From NCBI GenBank assembly GCA_944385965.1, contig CALWZG010000049.1, forward strand, positions 1-41,614: 41,614 nt of DNA. Reading direction: 5' to 3'. This stretch comes from an uncultured Anaerotruncus sp. GTDB lineage: Bacteria; Bacillota; Clostridia; Oscillospirales; Ruminococcaceae. The notes below the pieces were generated by a model that saw only the letters and a list, made by a program, of their open reading frames with translations, was not told the origin of the DNA and did no database searches. Below are positions 25,593 to 33,916 of the stretch, in pieces. Position 1 is the first letter of the stretch. Each line of letters starts with the position of its first letter. A program made the position numbers and the translations under genes.

Positions 25593-26744
25593 TTAAAAGG
25601 ATTGCTTTCCCTTTAAATCCCGGTAATAAATCAGCAGCAGCTTGAGGAAATACTCTTTGATAAACCCTTGTTCCTCCTCCATACCCATCAAAGAAAGAAT
25701 CTTACGAATCCGGTACAGCAGGGTATTTTTATGAATATGCAGGCAATCGGCAGCTTTGGCCACGCTGAACTGGCACTCACAATAAGCCTCCACCGTAGCA
25801 ATCAGCCATTGCAGGTCCTCTCCAAAGCCCTCCTGAATCGCCTGGAATCGAGGGGCTATAAAACGCTCTAAGACTCCTTCCCGCAGGCAGCTCATAAGAT
25901 AAAGAATCTGGCTTTGGCTCTGCTGGATGTCATGGCATCCCTCCCCGCACAGTCTGCACAAGGACTTGGCCTCCTGATGGGACTGGGCCAAATCCTCACA
26001 GCCCTGAGCCTCTCCTCCTATGGAAATGGAAATCTCCCACGAATATTCCTTTTTCAAAGCGTTATACAAATTTTCTATATAGGACTTTCCGTGGAACATC
26101 TGAGGGGTGTGCCTGACAATGAAAAGGGCATCCTCCAAAATTCCATACATATCTTGCCGGGAGTCAATGAGCCCTTTGGCCAAGAGCAGTTCTTCCATCC
26201 GGTCCAGCATATGGATACGCTGGAAATGATCGGGTTGGAAAACGGTGAGGGCAATCACCCGCATGGGGAACCGCAAAGCGGGAAGCGGGGCTCCCGCCAC
26301 AGCCGACTCCTCCATTGTCCCGGAAAACATCCTTCTGAGAAGGCTTTGGCGCAGTTCCCGGCGCAGGCTGCTTTTCTGGGCGGCATTCGCCTGCTCCAGA
26401 TACAGACCTACATACACACCCAAAAGATTGGCGGCCGCCTCCACCTGGCTGGGATCTCCAAGGATTCCCACCACCCCCAGCACCTGCCCCTCTTTTATGA
26501 TAGGAAGGTTGATGCCCTCTTTCGAGCCGGGATAGCGGGGTAAGTCCTGCTGAAAAATCCGCACAGGAGTCCTTTGCGCCAGCACCTCAGCCGCTCCTTG
26601 ATGAAAGCTGCCAATGCGCTCTGAGTCGGACGACGCAATGATGATTCCCTTGGTGTCCATGATGTTGATGGTATGCCCACCCACTAAAGGGGCTGTGGCG
26701 TTTACAATTTCTTGAGCGACTGATTCAATCTGACCCAGTTTCAT
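25593..26744 (-). CDS. CdaR-family transcriptional regulator (sugar diacid recognition and PucR-type HTH)
   Basis: This 383-residue regulator has an N-terminal diacid-recognition domain starting MKLGQIESVAQEIVNATAPLVGGHTINIMDTKGIIIAS. A GGDEF-like middle section follows, then the C-terminal PucR-type helix-turn-helix FSVAKAADCLHIHKNTLLYRIRKI. CdaR activates glycerate and diacid catabolism genes in response to glycerate or sugar diacids, and here it would control the adjoining glxK. I placed the start at 26744, because an earlier ATG at 26798 lies too close to the -10 box at 26811 to be translated. The ribosome-binding site is weak (GGATGG). Confidence 0.88.
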   Translation of the reverse strand: MKLGQIESVAQEIVNATAPLVGGHTINIMDTKGIIIASSDSERIGSFHQGAAEVLAQRTPVRIFQQDLPRYPGSKEGINLPIIKEGQVLGVVGILGDPSQVEAAANLLGVYVGLYLEQANAAQKSSLRRELRQSLLRRMFSGTMEESAVAGAPLPALRFPMRVIALTVFQPDHFQRIHMLDRMEELLLAKGLIDSRQDMYGILEDALFIVRHTPQMFHGKSYIENLYNALKKEYSWEISISIGGEAQGCEDLAQSHQEAKSLCRLCGEGCHDIQQSQSQILYLMSCLREGVLERFIAPRFQAIQEGFGEDLQWLIATVEAYCECQFSVAKAADCLHIHKNTLLYRIRKILSLMGMEEEQGFIKEYFLKLLLIYYRDLKGKQSF

Positions 26745-26810
26745 TTGTCCATCACCATCCGTCAACTTTGGCCCTTCCCAACAGGGAGGGCTTTTCATTG
26801 ATTTTATTTT

Positions 26811-26819
26811 ATTATACCA
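26811..26819 (-). promoter_or_regulatory. Extended -10 promoter of the CdaR-type regulator
   Basis: On the minus strand TGG followed by TATAAT (26811-26816) forms an extended -10 element. There is no clear -35 box. Confidence 0.5.
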
Positions 26820-26881
26820 GATTTTTTTCTGTTTTTCATTGTGCCGCAGTCTAAATTTATTGATTTTTTTTTGTGAAACTC

Positions 26882-27727
26882 TTATGAAAAACTGGGTTGT
26901 TTTGGATTTTCATTTGTGCGGAAATTGGCTGTTTCACCCATAGAGTCTCCCTGCTGAACCAACCTGCCCATAACCACATACCGCTGGTTGGGGTTTTGGG
27001 TATAGGTGCCAAACTTGTATGAACAAGTGGACAGGGTAATGATTTGGTCCTCCGCATCAATGGGCACATCATAAAGAAATTGGGAACGGGCTTTCATATC
27101 CGCTGTTAAATCCAAAAACTGCTGGTCGGTGTATTCCGCGTAGTGATAAGGCACAGGGGTGGTTCCCGCCTCACAATAAGCGGCGGCGAACACCTGGAAA
27201 ATATGCGTGGCTCCCGGTGTCACAAAATAAATGTAGGGGGTGGCCTTGGCAAAGGATTCATCCTCAAATTTCAAAAGCTGAGCGAATTTCACCCCGTCCG
27301 GGTCATCCTTCACCCCCATGGGATTCCCTAAATTATGCCCATAGATGATGGTGTTCTGGGGAAGATCTTTTCCATCATCAAACAGGACACTTTCATAGTC
27401 CAGATAATAACACCCTTCATAGGCATACTTCTTTTCCACATCCCGACGCAGGTAGTAATCGTTGTTGGTGGTTTGCACTACTGCCTCATTTACAGTGGTT
27501 CCTGGAATCATCAGCCATCCCATCACATCGCTGTTTTTTTCCATAGCCGCTTTCAGCTCCTGGGAAACATCCGGCACCTCAGGCTGGTAGCCTCCAGAGG
27601 AATCATAGCTGCCGGAAATCTGAGGAACAGAGGAACCGTCCTCTCCTCCCTTGGTCATACAGGCGGACTGGGAAAGCAGCAGGCCCACTATCAATCCTAT
27701 ACAAAGAACTTTTTGAAACTTACACAT
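26882..27727 (-). CDS. srtB: Class B sortase with a lipobox-like N terminus
   Basis: Sortases cut a sorting motif on exported proteins and attach them to peptidoglycan or to each other. The 281-residue protein has the catalytic triad: His131 in IIYGHN, Cys235 in TLSTC and Arg249 in NQRYVV. DVMGWLMIPGTTVNEAVVQ and the NDYYLRRD segment are typical of class B. The N terminus has a hydrophobic run ending SQSAC23, similar to a lipobox although Gln at -3 is unusual. It could be a lipoprotein or simply membrane anchored. AAAGGAG precedes the ATG. No substrate gene is adjacent. The nearest candidate in the window is the IPFTGD protein at 5449-5652. Confidence 0.9.
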   Translation of the reverse strand: MCKFQKVLCIGLIVGLLLSQSACMTKGGEDGSSVPQISGSYDSSGGYQPEVPDVSQELKAAMEKNSDVMGWLMIPGTTVNEAVVQTTNNDYYLRRDVEKKYAYEGCYYLDYESVLFDDGKDLPQNTIIYGHNLGNPMGVKDDPDGVKFAQLLKFEDESFAKATPYIYFVTPGATHIFQVFAAAYCEAGTTPVPYHYAEYTDQQFLDLTADMKARSQFLYDVPIDAEDQIITLSTCSYKFGTYTQNPNQRYVVMGRLVQQGDSMGETANFRTNENPKQPSFS

Positions 27728-27857
27728 AAACCCTGGCTCCTTTGCTGGAAAAGTACCCTTAGTTTATGCCAAAAGCACTTTGTTTATTGATTGCCTCAGC
27801 ATCTGGATAAAAGCTTTCCCAAACGTCCAGCCGATGGAAAACATTTCCGTAGAAATC

Positions 27858-27887
27858 AAGGGGCGGAAGACATTGCTTCCACCCCTT
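27858..27887 (-). terminator. Terminator after rubrerythrin
   Basis: A 12-bp stem with one G-U pair (27858-27869 with 27876-27887) and a 6-nt loop, 51 bases past the rubrerythrin stop. The tail GATTTCT is only moderately U-rich. Confidence 0.6.
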
Positions 27888-27938
27888 GCCAATTTTAGCC
27901 AGATATTTGGTATGGATTTATGTTAACACCAAAACTGC

Positions 27939-28499
27939 TTACTCGGTATAGGTATAGGCGTCAAAAGAGCCAATGGCCTGACAAACCCCACATACATCCG
28001 GACGTTCAGAATACACCGCTCCACAGAAGGTGCAGCGGAATCCATGTTTTACAACAGGGGTCCGTTCCTGGACTTTTGGGGCGGCGGGCTGCTGCCCACC
28101 TTTCTGAGACATCATTTGGGCAAACAGCATCATAAACTGCATCTCATGGTCCTGCTCAATGGCGGCCACTTTCTCAAACATAACCGCCAGACGCTCCTCA
28201 CCATCTTCCCGCGCCTGTTTGGCAAACTCGGGATACATGGTCTTCCATTCGCTGTATTCCCCTTTGGCCGCCTCCTGAAGATTTGTCATGGTATCTCCAG
28301 GCTTTCCATAGAGCTGCTCATACCACAAGCGGGCGTGTGTCATCTCGTTTTTCGCCATATCCTCAAAGGCGTCCGCGATTTCGTCCAGACCTTCCTTTCT
28401 GGCGACCATCGCAAAATAACTATATTTATTCCGGGCGATGGATTCTCCCGCCAAAGCGGCTTGTAAATTTTTCTCAGATTGTGTACCTTTTATTGCCAT
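27939..28499 (-). CDS. rbr: Rubrerythrin
   Basis: This non-haem di-iron peroxidase protects anaerobes from hydrogen peroxide. The 186-residue protein has a ferritin-like helical domain with the Glu/His ligand segments AGESIARNKYSYFA, KNEMTHARLWYEQLYG and AAIEQDHEMQFM. A C-terminal rubredoxin-like domain has two CxxC pairs, FRCTFCGAVY and DVCGVCQA. AAGGGAG precedes the ATG. It lies only 19 bases after rqcP, so it is probably the last gene of the spoVB-mazG-hup-rqcP unit. This is the position where many Firmicutes carry yabP, yabQ and divIC. Confidence 0.95.
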   Translation of the reverse strand: MAIKGTQSEKNLQAALAGESIARNKYSYFAMVARKEGLDEIADAFEDMAKNEMTHARLWYEQLYGKPGDTMTNLQEAAKGEYSEWKTMYPEFAKQAREDGEERLAVMFEKVAAIEQDHEMQFMMLFAQMMSQKGGQQPAAPKVQERTPVVKHGFRCTFCGAVYSERPDVCGVCQAIGSFDAYTYTE

Positions 28500-28518
28500 A
28501 AATTCGCTCCCTTCTTTA

Positions 28519-28761
28519 TCACTCGATTACAGTATAAGCTTCAGCGGCATTGGCTTTATTGGCGTGTTCATTCACCGCTACCACCTTCACTTTCAGGGGT
28601 TTCTGCCCCAGGTTGATTTCGATGATGTCCCCTTCTTTTACATCATAAGAAGCTCGGGCAACCTTACCATTCACCACAATTCTTCCACCATCACACGCCT
28701 CATTGGCCACGGTACGTCTTTTAATCAGTCTGGACACCTTCAAATATTTATCCAAGCGCAT
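28519..28761 (-). CDS. rqcP: S4-domain RNA-binding protein RqcP (YabO)
   Basis: RqcP works with RqcH on the large ribosomal subunit to add alanine tails to stalled nascent chains in ribosome quality control. The 80-residue protein is nearly all S4 domain: RLDKYLKVSRLIKRRTVANEACDGGRIVVNGKVARASYDVKEGD. The ATG at 28761 has GGAGGGG upstream. A longer in-frame form starting at 28791 overlaps the terminator and is unlikely. The neighbourhood (mazG, hup) matches the yabMNO region of Bacillus subtilis, which supports the assignment over generic S4 proteins. Confidence 0.88.
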   Translation of the reverse strand: MRLDKYLKVSRLIKRRTVANEACDGGRIVVNGKVARASYDVKEGDIIEINLGQKPLKVKVVAVNEHANKANAAEAYTVIE

Positions 28762-28787
28762 CGAATCCCCTCCTTCCCTGAAAATTG

Positions 28788-28820
28788 CCAAAAGCCCGCC
28801 GTTCCTGTTACGACGGGCTT
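28788..28820 (-). terminator. Terminator after hup
   Basis: An 11-bp stem with one G-U pair (28792-28802 with 28810-28820) and a 7-nt loop, followed on the minus strand by TTTTGG. It stands 73 bases past the hup stop and just before the rqcP ribosome-binding site, so it may limit flow of transcription into rqcP and rbr. Confidence 0.75.
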
Positions 28821-28893
28821 ATTCTGTTAAACCTTTTCTTTCCAGCCACCCCAGCGGCGGCCCATCCTTTGCCTTCTCAAAAATCTCAAGCGC

Positions 28894-29166
28894 TTATTTC
28901 ACAGCGTCTCTCAAAGCTTTTCCAGCGCTGAAGGCGGGAACCTTGCTGGCAGCAATCTTCATAGGCTGCTTGGTAATAGGATTGATTCCATTGCGCTCTT
29001 TGCGGGGACGAATCTCAAAAGTTCCGAATCCAACCAAGGAAACCTTTTCCCCAGCTTTCAGGGCGTCAGTGATCGCGTCAATCATAGCAGCCAGCGCTTT
29101 CTCACTATCCTTCTTGGACAGTTCAGATCTTTCAGCTACCGCGGTAATAAGCTCTGCCTTTGTCAT
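28894..29166 (-). CDS. hup: HU-family DNA-binding protein
   Basis: This 90-residue histone-like protein starts MTKAELITAVAERSELSKKDSEKALAAMIDAITDALKAGEKV. The HU signature GFGTFEIRPRKERNGINPITKQPM gives the DNA-binding beta arms, and FSAGKALRDAV closes the protein. It compacts and bends DNA as a dimer. The ATG at 29166 has GGAGG upstream. It sits between mazG and rqcP, as in several Clostridia and Bacilli. A terminator follows it, suggesting that hup is expressed more strongly than the genes after it. Confidence 0.95.
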   Translation of the reverse strand: MTKAELITAVAERSELSKKDSEKALAAMIDAITDALKAGEKVSLVGFGTFEIRPRKERNGINPITKQPMKIAASKVPAFSAGKALRDAVK

Positions 29167-29223
29167 GTTATAGACCTCCGTAATTTTAAAGTTTCTATCT
29201 TCTCCAGACACACATGTCTGAGA

Positions 29224-30036
29224 TTAGCGGTTTTCATTTTTGTTGCCTTTGGCCTCTTCCCAAAGCTCATCCAGCTTTTCAATAGAGGTGTCCTGCATAC
29301 GGATTCCCCGTTCCTGGGCCAATCGCTCCACCTGGGCGAAGCGCCGGATAAATTTGTCACAAGCCCGTCTCAGAGCCTCCTCTGGATCGCTGTGAGCGAA
29401 CCTGGCTACATTGACAGCAGAAAACAACAGGTCTCCCAGCTCCTCGTCAATACAAGCCTGGTTTCCTTGCTCAAGAGCCTCTTTCAACTCCTCAAGCTCA
29501 CTTTCCAGGCTTTTCATGGCCAAATCCATCCCTGGATAGTCAAACCCTACCTTCGCGGCCCGTTTTTGTACCTTTTCACTGCGCATCAGCGCGGGAAAGG
29601 TGGTTGGGACACTTTTTAATGTTTCGGTAACGGTTGTCTGGCCTTTGCTGGCTTGTTTAATCTTATCCCAGTTGGCCAAAACCTCTCCGGTTCCGCTTAC
29701 GGTCACATCTCCAAAAATATGAGGATGTCTGAGAATCAGCTTTTTACAGATACCATCACAAATTTTCTGGAAGTCGGAACGTCCAGCTTCCTCCTCCATC
29801 CGGGCGTGAAACACCACCTGAAGCAGAACATCCCCCAGTTCCTCCTGAAGCAGTTCTGGGTCCTCCTGGTCGATGGCCTCACAAACCTCGTATGTCTCCT
29901 CAAGAAAATTGTTACGGATAGAGTGATGGTTCTGTTCCCGGTCCCAAGGGCATCCGCCCTCACCCCGCAGCAGTTCCATAATCTGGAGCAGGTCCTGTAT
30001 CTCATACTGCTCCTTCTTCTGGAAGTCCACTGACAT
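29224..30036 (-). CDS. mazG: Nucleoside triphosphate pyrophosphohydrolase MazG
   Basis: MazG hydrolyses NTPs to NMP and pyrophosphate, cleaning the pool of aberrant nucleotides. The 270-residue protein carries two MazG domains. The first has CPWD at 29-32, EETYEV at 46-51 and EELGDVLLQVVFHARMEEE from 65. The second has ESELEELKEAL and DEELGDLLFSAVNVARF near residue 205. KVGFDYPGMD links the domains. The ATG at 30036 has AGGAGG upstream. It follows the SpoVB-like gene by 42 bases. In B. subtilis the equivalent protein, YabN, is fused to a methylase domain, which is absent here. Confidence 0.94.
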   Translation of the reverse strand: MSVDFQKKEQYEIQDLLQIMELLRGEGGCPWDREQNHHSIRNNFLEETYEVCEAIDQEDPELLQEELGDVLLQVVFHARMEEEAGRSDFQKICDGICKKLILRHPHIFGDVTVSGTGEVLANWDKIKQASKGQTTVTETLKSVPTTFPALMRSEKVQKRAAKVGFDYPGMDLAMKSLESELEELKEALEQGNQACIDEELGDLLFSAVNVARFAHSDPEEALRRACDKFIRRFAQVERLAQERGIRMQDTSIEKLDELWEEAKGNKNENR

Positions 30037-30078
30037 CTTCCATTCCTCCTTCCTGCTGTTGCGCAACTATCTTGTATT

Positions 30079-31815
30079 TTACCCTAAAAACCCGTACTTT
30101 TCAAGTATCTTGGCAAACTTTTCTCCTTTTGGGAGCATTAAAACATCTTCTTTTGTAATGGTTTTTGTAAATAAAATGACCAAAATGTAAACACCGCCCC
30201 CAATCCCAATGCCAAGCAATGTGGAGATTGCAGGAGATAGGCTGCGGCACAATAACAGATAAGCACCCCGGGCGGTTAAAGCGCAGCAAACCCCACAAAA
30301 CAAAGGCTTCCCAAAAATTTTCCCTAAATTCAAATCCAACTGGGTGGAGCTTGACAGCGCCCACAGTCCCCCCAGCAGAACCAGCGCGTAACAAGCCAAG
30401 GTCCCTATTGGGGCTGCCCGAATATTCAGCCGGGGCAAGGCCACCAGCAGATAGTTCAATCCCAGCTTAACAAGCCCTCCGCAAAACAGCAGCTTCATAG
30501 GCAGGTCCGCCCGGCCCACCGCCTGAAGCAGAGCGTTCACCGGCAGCGTAAGGGCCACAAATACCGCTGCCAATCCCATCATGCGCAGGGCTGGATAGAT
30601 AACCGCCCCTTCCATAGGCTTGGCGAAATACAGCAGCTGGAGGATGGGGTGGGCCATAGCGGCGATTCCCAGTCCCGCGGGCACCGCCACTATGGCGGCT
30701 ACCCGCAGGGCGGAACTGATATTCCGTTCCAGCAAACGGCGGTTATTGGTGGCCCAGGCGGCTGAGACGGTGGGAAGCAGGCTGACACTGATAGCTGTGG
30801 TCAAAGCCGGAACCAGATTGTAAACTGGTACAGCCAGCCCGGAATAACATCCATACAGATATGAGGCCAATCGATCCAGTCCCACACCTTCTGGAATATA
30901 CCCTTTGTAAAGGGTCAGCAGCACTTCTGGTCCATTGGAGATGGCGGTTTCCAAACGGTTCATCACCGAAATCAGGTCGATAAAGGAGGTCAGGTTGGAA
31001 ATCACCGAAGCCGCACATACCGGTGCCGCTACCCGCACAAGCCGCTTGGCCAATTTTCCGGTGGAGGCCGCTTTTGGCGACAATTCCAGCAAAGCCGCCG
31101 ATGGTTCTTGACCTTGCCTTCTCCATTGGCGAACCGCCAGATAAACCGCCCCGCAAACGGTGCTGGCGGTTACCCCCAAAATAGCTCCGGCGGCGGAAAA
31201 GGGCAGGATAGCCAAAAGCGCTTCACTCCGCTCCCCGCAGGGGACCCCAAAGACCATGCCCTCCCTGCGGAACTGTTCCATTCCAATCCAGGCGGCCCCA
31301 TAAGCGAATCCTAGTCCGCACACCAATTTGGCACCAGCCTCCAAAATCTGGGAAATAGCGGTGGGAACCATATTTTGATACCCTTGAGAATAGCCTCGGA
31401 AAGCCGCCAGTATGCAGCCGCAAAACAGGGCCGGGGACAAACACCGAACCGCCAGCACCGCCTGGGGGTTATTCACCAGACTGGCGAACCAGCCGGCCCC
31501 CATATACATCACCAGGGAGCCCAGCAGTCCCACCCCGGCAAACAACCCCAACGACACCCCCAACAGTTTTTGAGCGTCTCTGGAACGGTTGCGGGCCAAA
31601 CTTTCACTGACCAGCTTGGAAACAGCGATTGGCACACCGGAAATAAACAGAGCGTATAGCGGATAATACAGGTCATAGGCCACATTGAAGTAGCTCATGC
31701 CGACCCCACCCAGCAGATTGGTCAGCGGGATTTTAAAAAACATCCCTATCAGCTTTACCACCATAGTCCCCACCGCTAAAACGATGGTACCGTACAGGAA
31801 CCCTTGTTTTTTCAC
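30079..31815 (-). CDS. SpoVB/YabM-like polysaccharide or lipid II flippase (MOP superfamily)
   Basis: This 578-residue membrane protein has about 14 hydrophobic segments. It starts MKKQGFLYGTIVLAVGTMVVKLIGMFFKIPLTNLLGG and includes FRGYSQGYQNMVPTAISQILEAGAKL, a hallmark of the SpoVB/MurJ-like MOP flippases. Such proteins move lipid-linked oligosaccharides across the membrane. SpoVB itself acts in spore cortex synthesis, while other members serve vegetative envelope polymers. The start is GTG at 31815 with GGGGAGGGG upstream. It leads the mazG-hup-rqcP-rbr gene string from a promoter at 31845-31874. Which substrate it flips cannot be told from sequence. Confidence 0.88.
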   Translation of the reverse strand: MKKQGFLYGTIVLAVGTMVVKLIGMFFKIPLTNLLGGVGMSYFNVAYDLYYPLYALFISGVPIAVSKLVSESLARNRSRDAQKLLGVSLGLFAGVGLLGSLVMYMGAGWFASLVNNPQAVLAVRCLSPALFCGCILAAFRGYSQGYQNMVPTAISQILEAGAKLVCGLGFAYGAAWIGMEQFRREGMVFGVPCGERSEALLAILPFSAAGAILGVTASTVCGAVYLAVRQWRRQGQEPSAALLELSPKAASTGKLAKRLVRVAAPVCAASVISNLTSFIDLISVMNRLETAISNGPEVLLTLYKGYIPEGVGLDRLASYLYGCYSGLAVPVYNLVPALTTAISVSLLPTVSAAWATNNRRLLERNISSALRVAAIVAVPAGLGIAAMAHPILQLLYFAKPMEGAVIYPALRMMGLAAVFVALTLPVNALLQAVGRADLPMKLLFCGGLVKLGLNYLLVALPRLNIRAAPIGTLACYALVLLGGLWALSSSTQLDLNLGKIFGKPLFCGVCCALTARGAYLLLCRSLSPAISTLLGIGIGGGVYILVILFTKTITKEDVLMLPKGEKFAKILEKYGFLG

Positions 31816-31844
31816 CCAGTCCCCTCCCCCAGTTCTCTTGTGAC

Positions 31845-31874
31845 AATATACCTATATTATCATGGGAAGGACAA
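31845..31874 (-). promoter_or_regulatory. Promoter of the SpoVB-like/mazG/hup operon
   Basis: On the minus strand TTGTCC (31869-31874), an 18-base spacer and TATATT (31845-31850), about 30 bases before the GTG start. Confidence 0.5.
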
Positions 31875-31942
31875 TATTACCAGCCTGTTCCAGATTTCCC
31901 CCACTTCCATCCAAAGCTTTTGTTCTGCACAATCCAACCACC

Positions 31943-31971
31943 TTGCAATCCTATTGGGAATCTTGTAAAAT
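31943..31971 (+). promoter_or_regulatory. Promoter of mtnN
   Basis: TTGCAA (31943-31948), a 17-base spacer and TAAAAT (31966-31971), giving a leader of about 75 nt before the ATG at 32054. Confidence 0.7.
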
Positions 31972-32053
31972 GGACAGAGAATTTTGTCCAGAAAATTTTT
32001 CCCATGTTTACAGGATTGCCTGGAAAACCAACCAAACAAAGGAGTTTTGAGAA

Positions 32054-32734
32054 ATGAAAACAATTGGTGTTATCTGTGCCATGGAAAGTGAATTCGAGTG
32101 CATCCGCCAGACATACAGCCATGGGACTGTCAAAAACATCGGCTTGATGTCCTTCTATGTGGCGCAGCAGGGTGAGAAACAGGTGGTAGCCAGTGTATGC
32201 GGCATTGGAAAGGTCAATGCCGCGGCCTGCGCCCAAATGATGATTTCTGTCTTTGGAGCGGAATGTCTGATTAACAGTGGGGTCGCGGGCGCGCTGTCCA
32301 AAGAACTTCATATTATGGATATTGTAGCCGCCACTGATGTGGTCTATCACGACCTTGAGGCACGCCTGCTGGAAGGGGATTACTTCCCCCACTGTGCCCA
32401 TTTCCCCACCGATCCCAAGCTTTCCGGGCTGGTAGAGGAAATTTGCCGGGAACAAGGGGTTCCCTGTCTCTGCGGGCGGATTGCCTCGGGGGAGCAGTTT
32501 GTTACCGATTCCCGCCTCAAAGAGGCCATCATCGCCGGAACCCAAGCCATTTCGGTGGAAATGGAAGGAGCTGCCATCGGTCACGTGTGCTACCTGAATC
32601 AGATTCCCTTTACCGTGGTCCGCTGCATGTCTGATGGTGCGGATGACAATGGGGCTATGGATTTTGATACCTTTGTGGGCAAAGCTGCCCAGCGCTGCGC
32701 CGGTATCACTTTGGAGCTGATTGCCCGGATGTGA
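32054..32734 (+). CDS. mtnN: 5'-methylthioadenosine/S-adenosylhomocysteine nucleosidase
   Basis: MtnN (Pfs) cleaves adenine from methylthioadenosine and S-adenosylhomocysteine. It thereby recycles methionine and removes an inhibitor of methyltransferases and radical SAM enzymes. The 226-residue protein shows IGVICAMESEFECI at the start (catalytic Glu region), CGIGKVNAAACAQ, NSGVAGALS, the nucleoside-binding SVEMEGAAIGHVC and catalytic Asp in MSDGADD. AAAGGAG lies ahead of the ATG. It is monocistronic, with its own promoter and a strong terminator at 32789-32825. The radical SAM proteins HydE and HydG in this window generate 5'-deoxyadenosine, which enzymes of this family can also cleave. Confidence 0.94.
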   Translation: MKTIGVICAMESEFECIRQTYSHGTVKNIGLMSFYVAQQGEKQVVASVCGIGKVNAAACAQMMISVFGAECLINSGVAGALSKELHIMDIVAATDVVYHDLEARLLEGDYFPHCAHFPTDPKLSGLVEEICREQGVPCLCGRIASGEQFVTDSRLKEAIIAGTQAISVEMEGAAIGHVCYLNQIPFTVVRCMSDGADDNGAMDFDTFVGKAAQRCAGITLELIARM

Positions 32735-32788
32735 CCCGCTCAGGAAAACAGGAATTTTTATTTCTTTGAGATCTGGTTTTTACACAAC

Positions 32789-32825
32789 AAAATGGGGAAC
32801 CGCTTCAAAAGCGATTCCCCATTTT
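32789..32825. terminator. Terminator after mtnN
   Basis: An 11-bp outer stem (32789-32799 with 32815-32825) and an inner CGCTT/AAGCG stem, flanked by A4 and T4. It works in the plus direction for mtnN and possibly also for cheY from the other side. Confidence 0.85.
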
Positions 32826-32949
32826 CTATTTTCTGTTGACTTATAGCATCAAATATATCAACTCTAGCACCTATATTCACGTTGCCCTTGCAACAAGCGC
32901 CCCCTAAGAAATACCTAAATCTGTCAGTGTCAGCTTCCGTTGACTGTAA

Positions 32950-33318
32950 TTATGCCTCAGCGAACGCCTTTTCCATAGACTCAATGATCTGCTCCCGGTC
33001 AAAGGGCTTATAGACAAAACCTTTGGCACCAATGCTGCTGGCCTCATTCAGGGTATCATCGTAGGCTAAAGAGGACACCATCAGCACCTTCGCCTCCGGA
33101 TGAGCCTCCATTAACAAGCGAGCGGCTTCCAAACCGTCCATACCCGGCATGAGAATATCCATCGTTACCAGATCGGGATTGATTTGGTCATACTTTTCCA
33201 ATGCTTCCTCACCGCTCTGGCAGCAGGCGATTACCTCAAAGTCTGTACCGGCCAGAATCTGCTGCATCTGCAAATGCACAATATGTGAATCATCTACTAC
33301 CATAATTTTTTTTGACAT
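32950..33318 (-). CDS. cheY: CheY-like single-domain response regulator
   Basis: This 122-residue receiver domain has no output domain. Acidic pocket residues Asp9 and Asp10 are in VVDDSH. The phospho-acceptor Asp54 is in VTMDILMPGMDG, the switch Ser is in MVSSLAY, and Lys104 is in FVYKPF. AAGGAG precedes the ATG. It lies 117 bases after the CheX-like gene, with a possible promoter of its own near 33379. No chemoreceptor, CheA or flagellar gene is in the window, so its kinase and target are unknown. CheX, a CheY-P phosphatase family, next to it suggests that the two act on each other. Confidence 0.88.
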   Translation of the reverse strand: MSKKIMVVDDSHIVHLQMQQILAGTDFEVIACCQSGEEALEKYDQINPDLVTMDILMPGMDGLEAARLLMEAHPEAKVLMVSSLAYDDTLNEASSIGAKGFVYKPFDREQIIESMEKAFAEA

Positions 33319-33378
33319 ATGCGGTCACTCCTTTTAAAATCATAGATCATTTATGCTATATTTTGAGATATGGCACAG

Positions 33379-33387
33379 ATTATATCA
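33379..33387 (-). promoter_or_regulatory. Possible extended -10 promoter of cheY
   Basis: On the minus strand TGA followed by TATAAT (33379-33384), about 60 bases before the cheY ATG. No clear -35 box is visible. Confidence 0.35.
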
Positions 33388-33435
33388 ATATACCCATATC
33401 TTAATGACCAGCCAATTGGTCTCCAGCTTCAAACA

Positions 33436-33891
33436 TCACGTTAAGGTATGATGGACCAGTTGAACCCCTTCGTTACGGTTGCTTGTATAATTCAGCACAT
33501 ATTGGCACCCTTCCTCCTTAAACGGCATATACCGCCCTTTATGGAAACTGGGTATTTGAAACCGAGAAGAGATTCGGGCAGCCCGGAAAAGTCTTGCCAC
33601 AATCTGTCCGCAGATGATATTAAAATATTCCTTGCTGAAATCTTCCAAATCCTGAGGATTGACGCTTTCCACATGAATAATACGCTGTGTAAGTCTTGTC
33701 AGCAAAGTTGTGTCCGCATACAATATTAAAGTAGCATGATATCCACCCTCAAAAGTGGTGTATACTGTACAGATATCTTCTGAAAAGGTAGCCTCTTGAT
33801 TACTTAGACAGATACTTGTATTGCGGTTTACGATTTCCCGCATCACCTGATCCAGAATTTCCTGAACCTCCTGCTGAGTAAGCGTACTCAA
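33436..33891 (-). CDS. cheX: CheX-like chemotaxis phosphatase
   Basis: This 151-residue protein of the CheC/CheX/FliY phosphatase family removes phosphate from CheY. The catalytic helix motif D-x3-E-x2-N is present as D84, E88 and N91 in DFSKEYFNIICGQI. Only one such motif is present, as in CheX. The start is TTG at 33891, chosen because AAAGGAGG lies seven bases before it. A second in-frame TTG at 33912 lies upstream of that site. It follows the FapA-family gene by 25 bases. Together with the receiver protein downstream it makes a phosphatase-receiver pair without visible chemotaxis receptors. Confidence 0.78.
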   Translation of the reverse strand: MSTLTQQEVQEILDQVMREIVNRNTSICLSNQEATFSEDICTVYTTFEGGYHATLILYADTTLLTRLTQRIIHVESVNPQDLEDFSKEYFNIICGQIVARLFRAARISSRFQIPSFHKGRYMPFKEEGCQYVLNYTSNRNEGVQLVHHTLT

Positions 33892-33916
33892 GGTACCGCC
33901 TCCTTTCCTCAATGAT

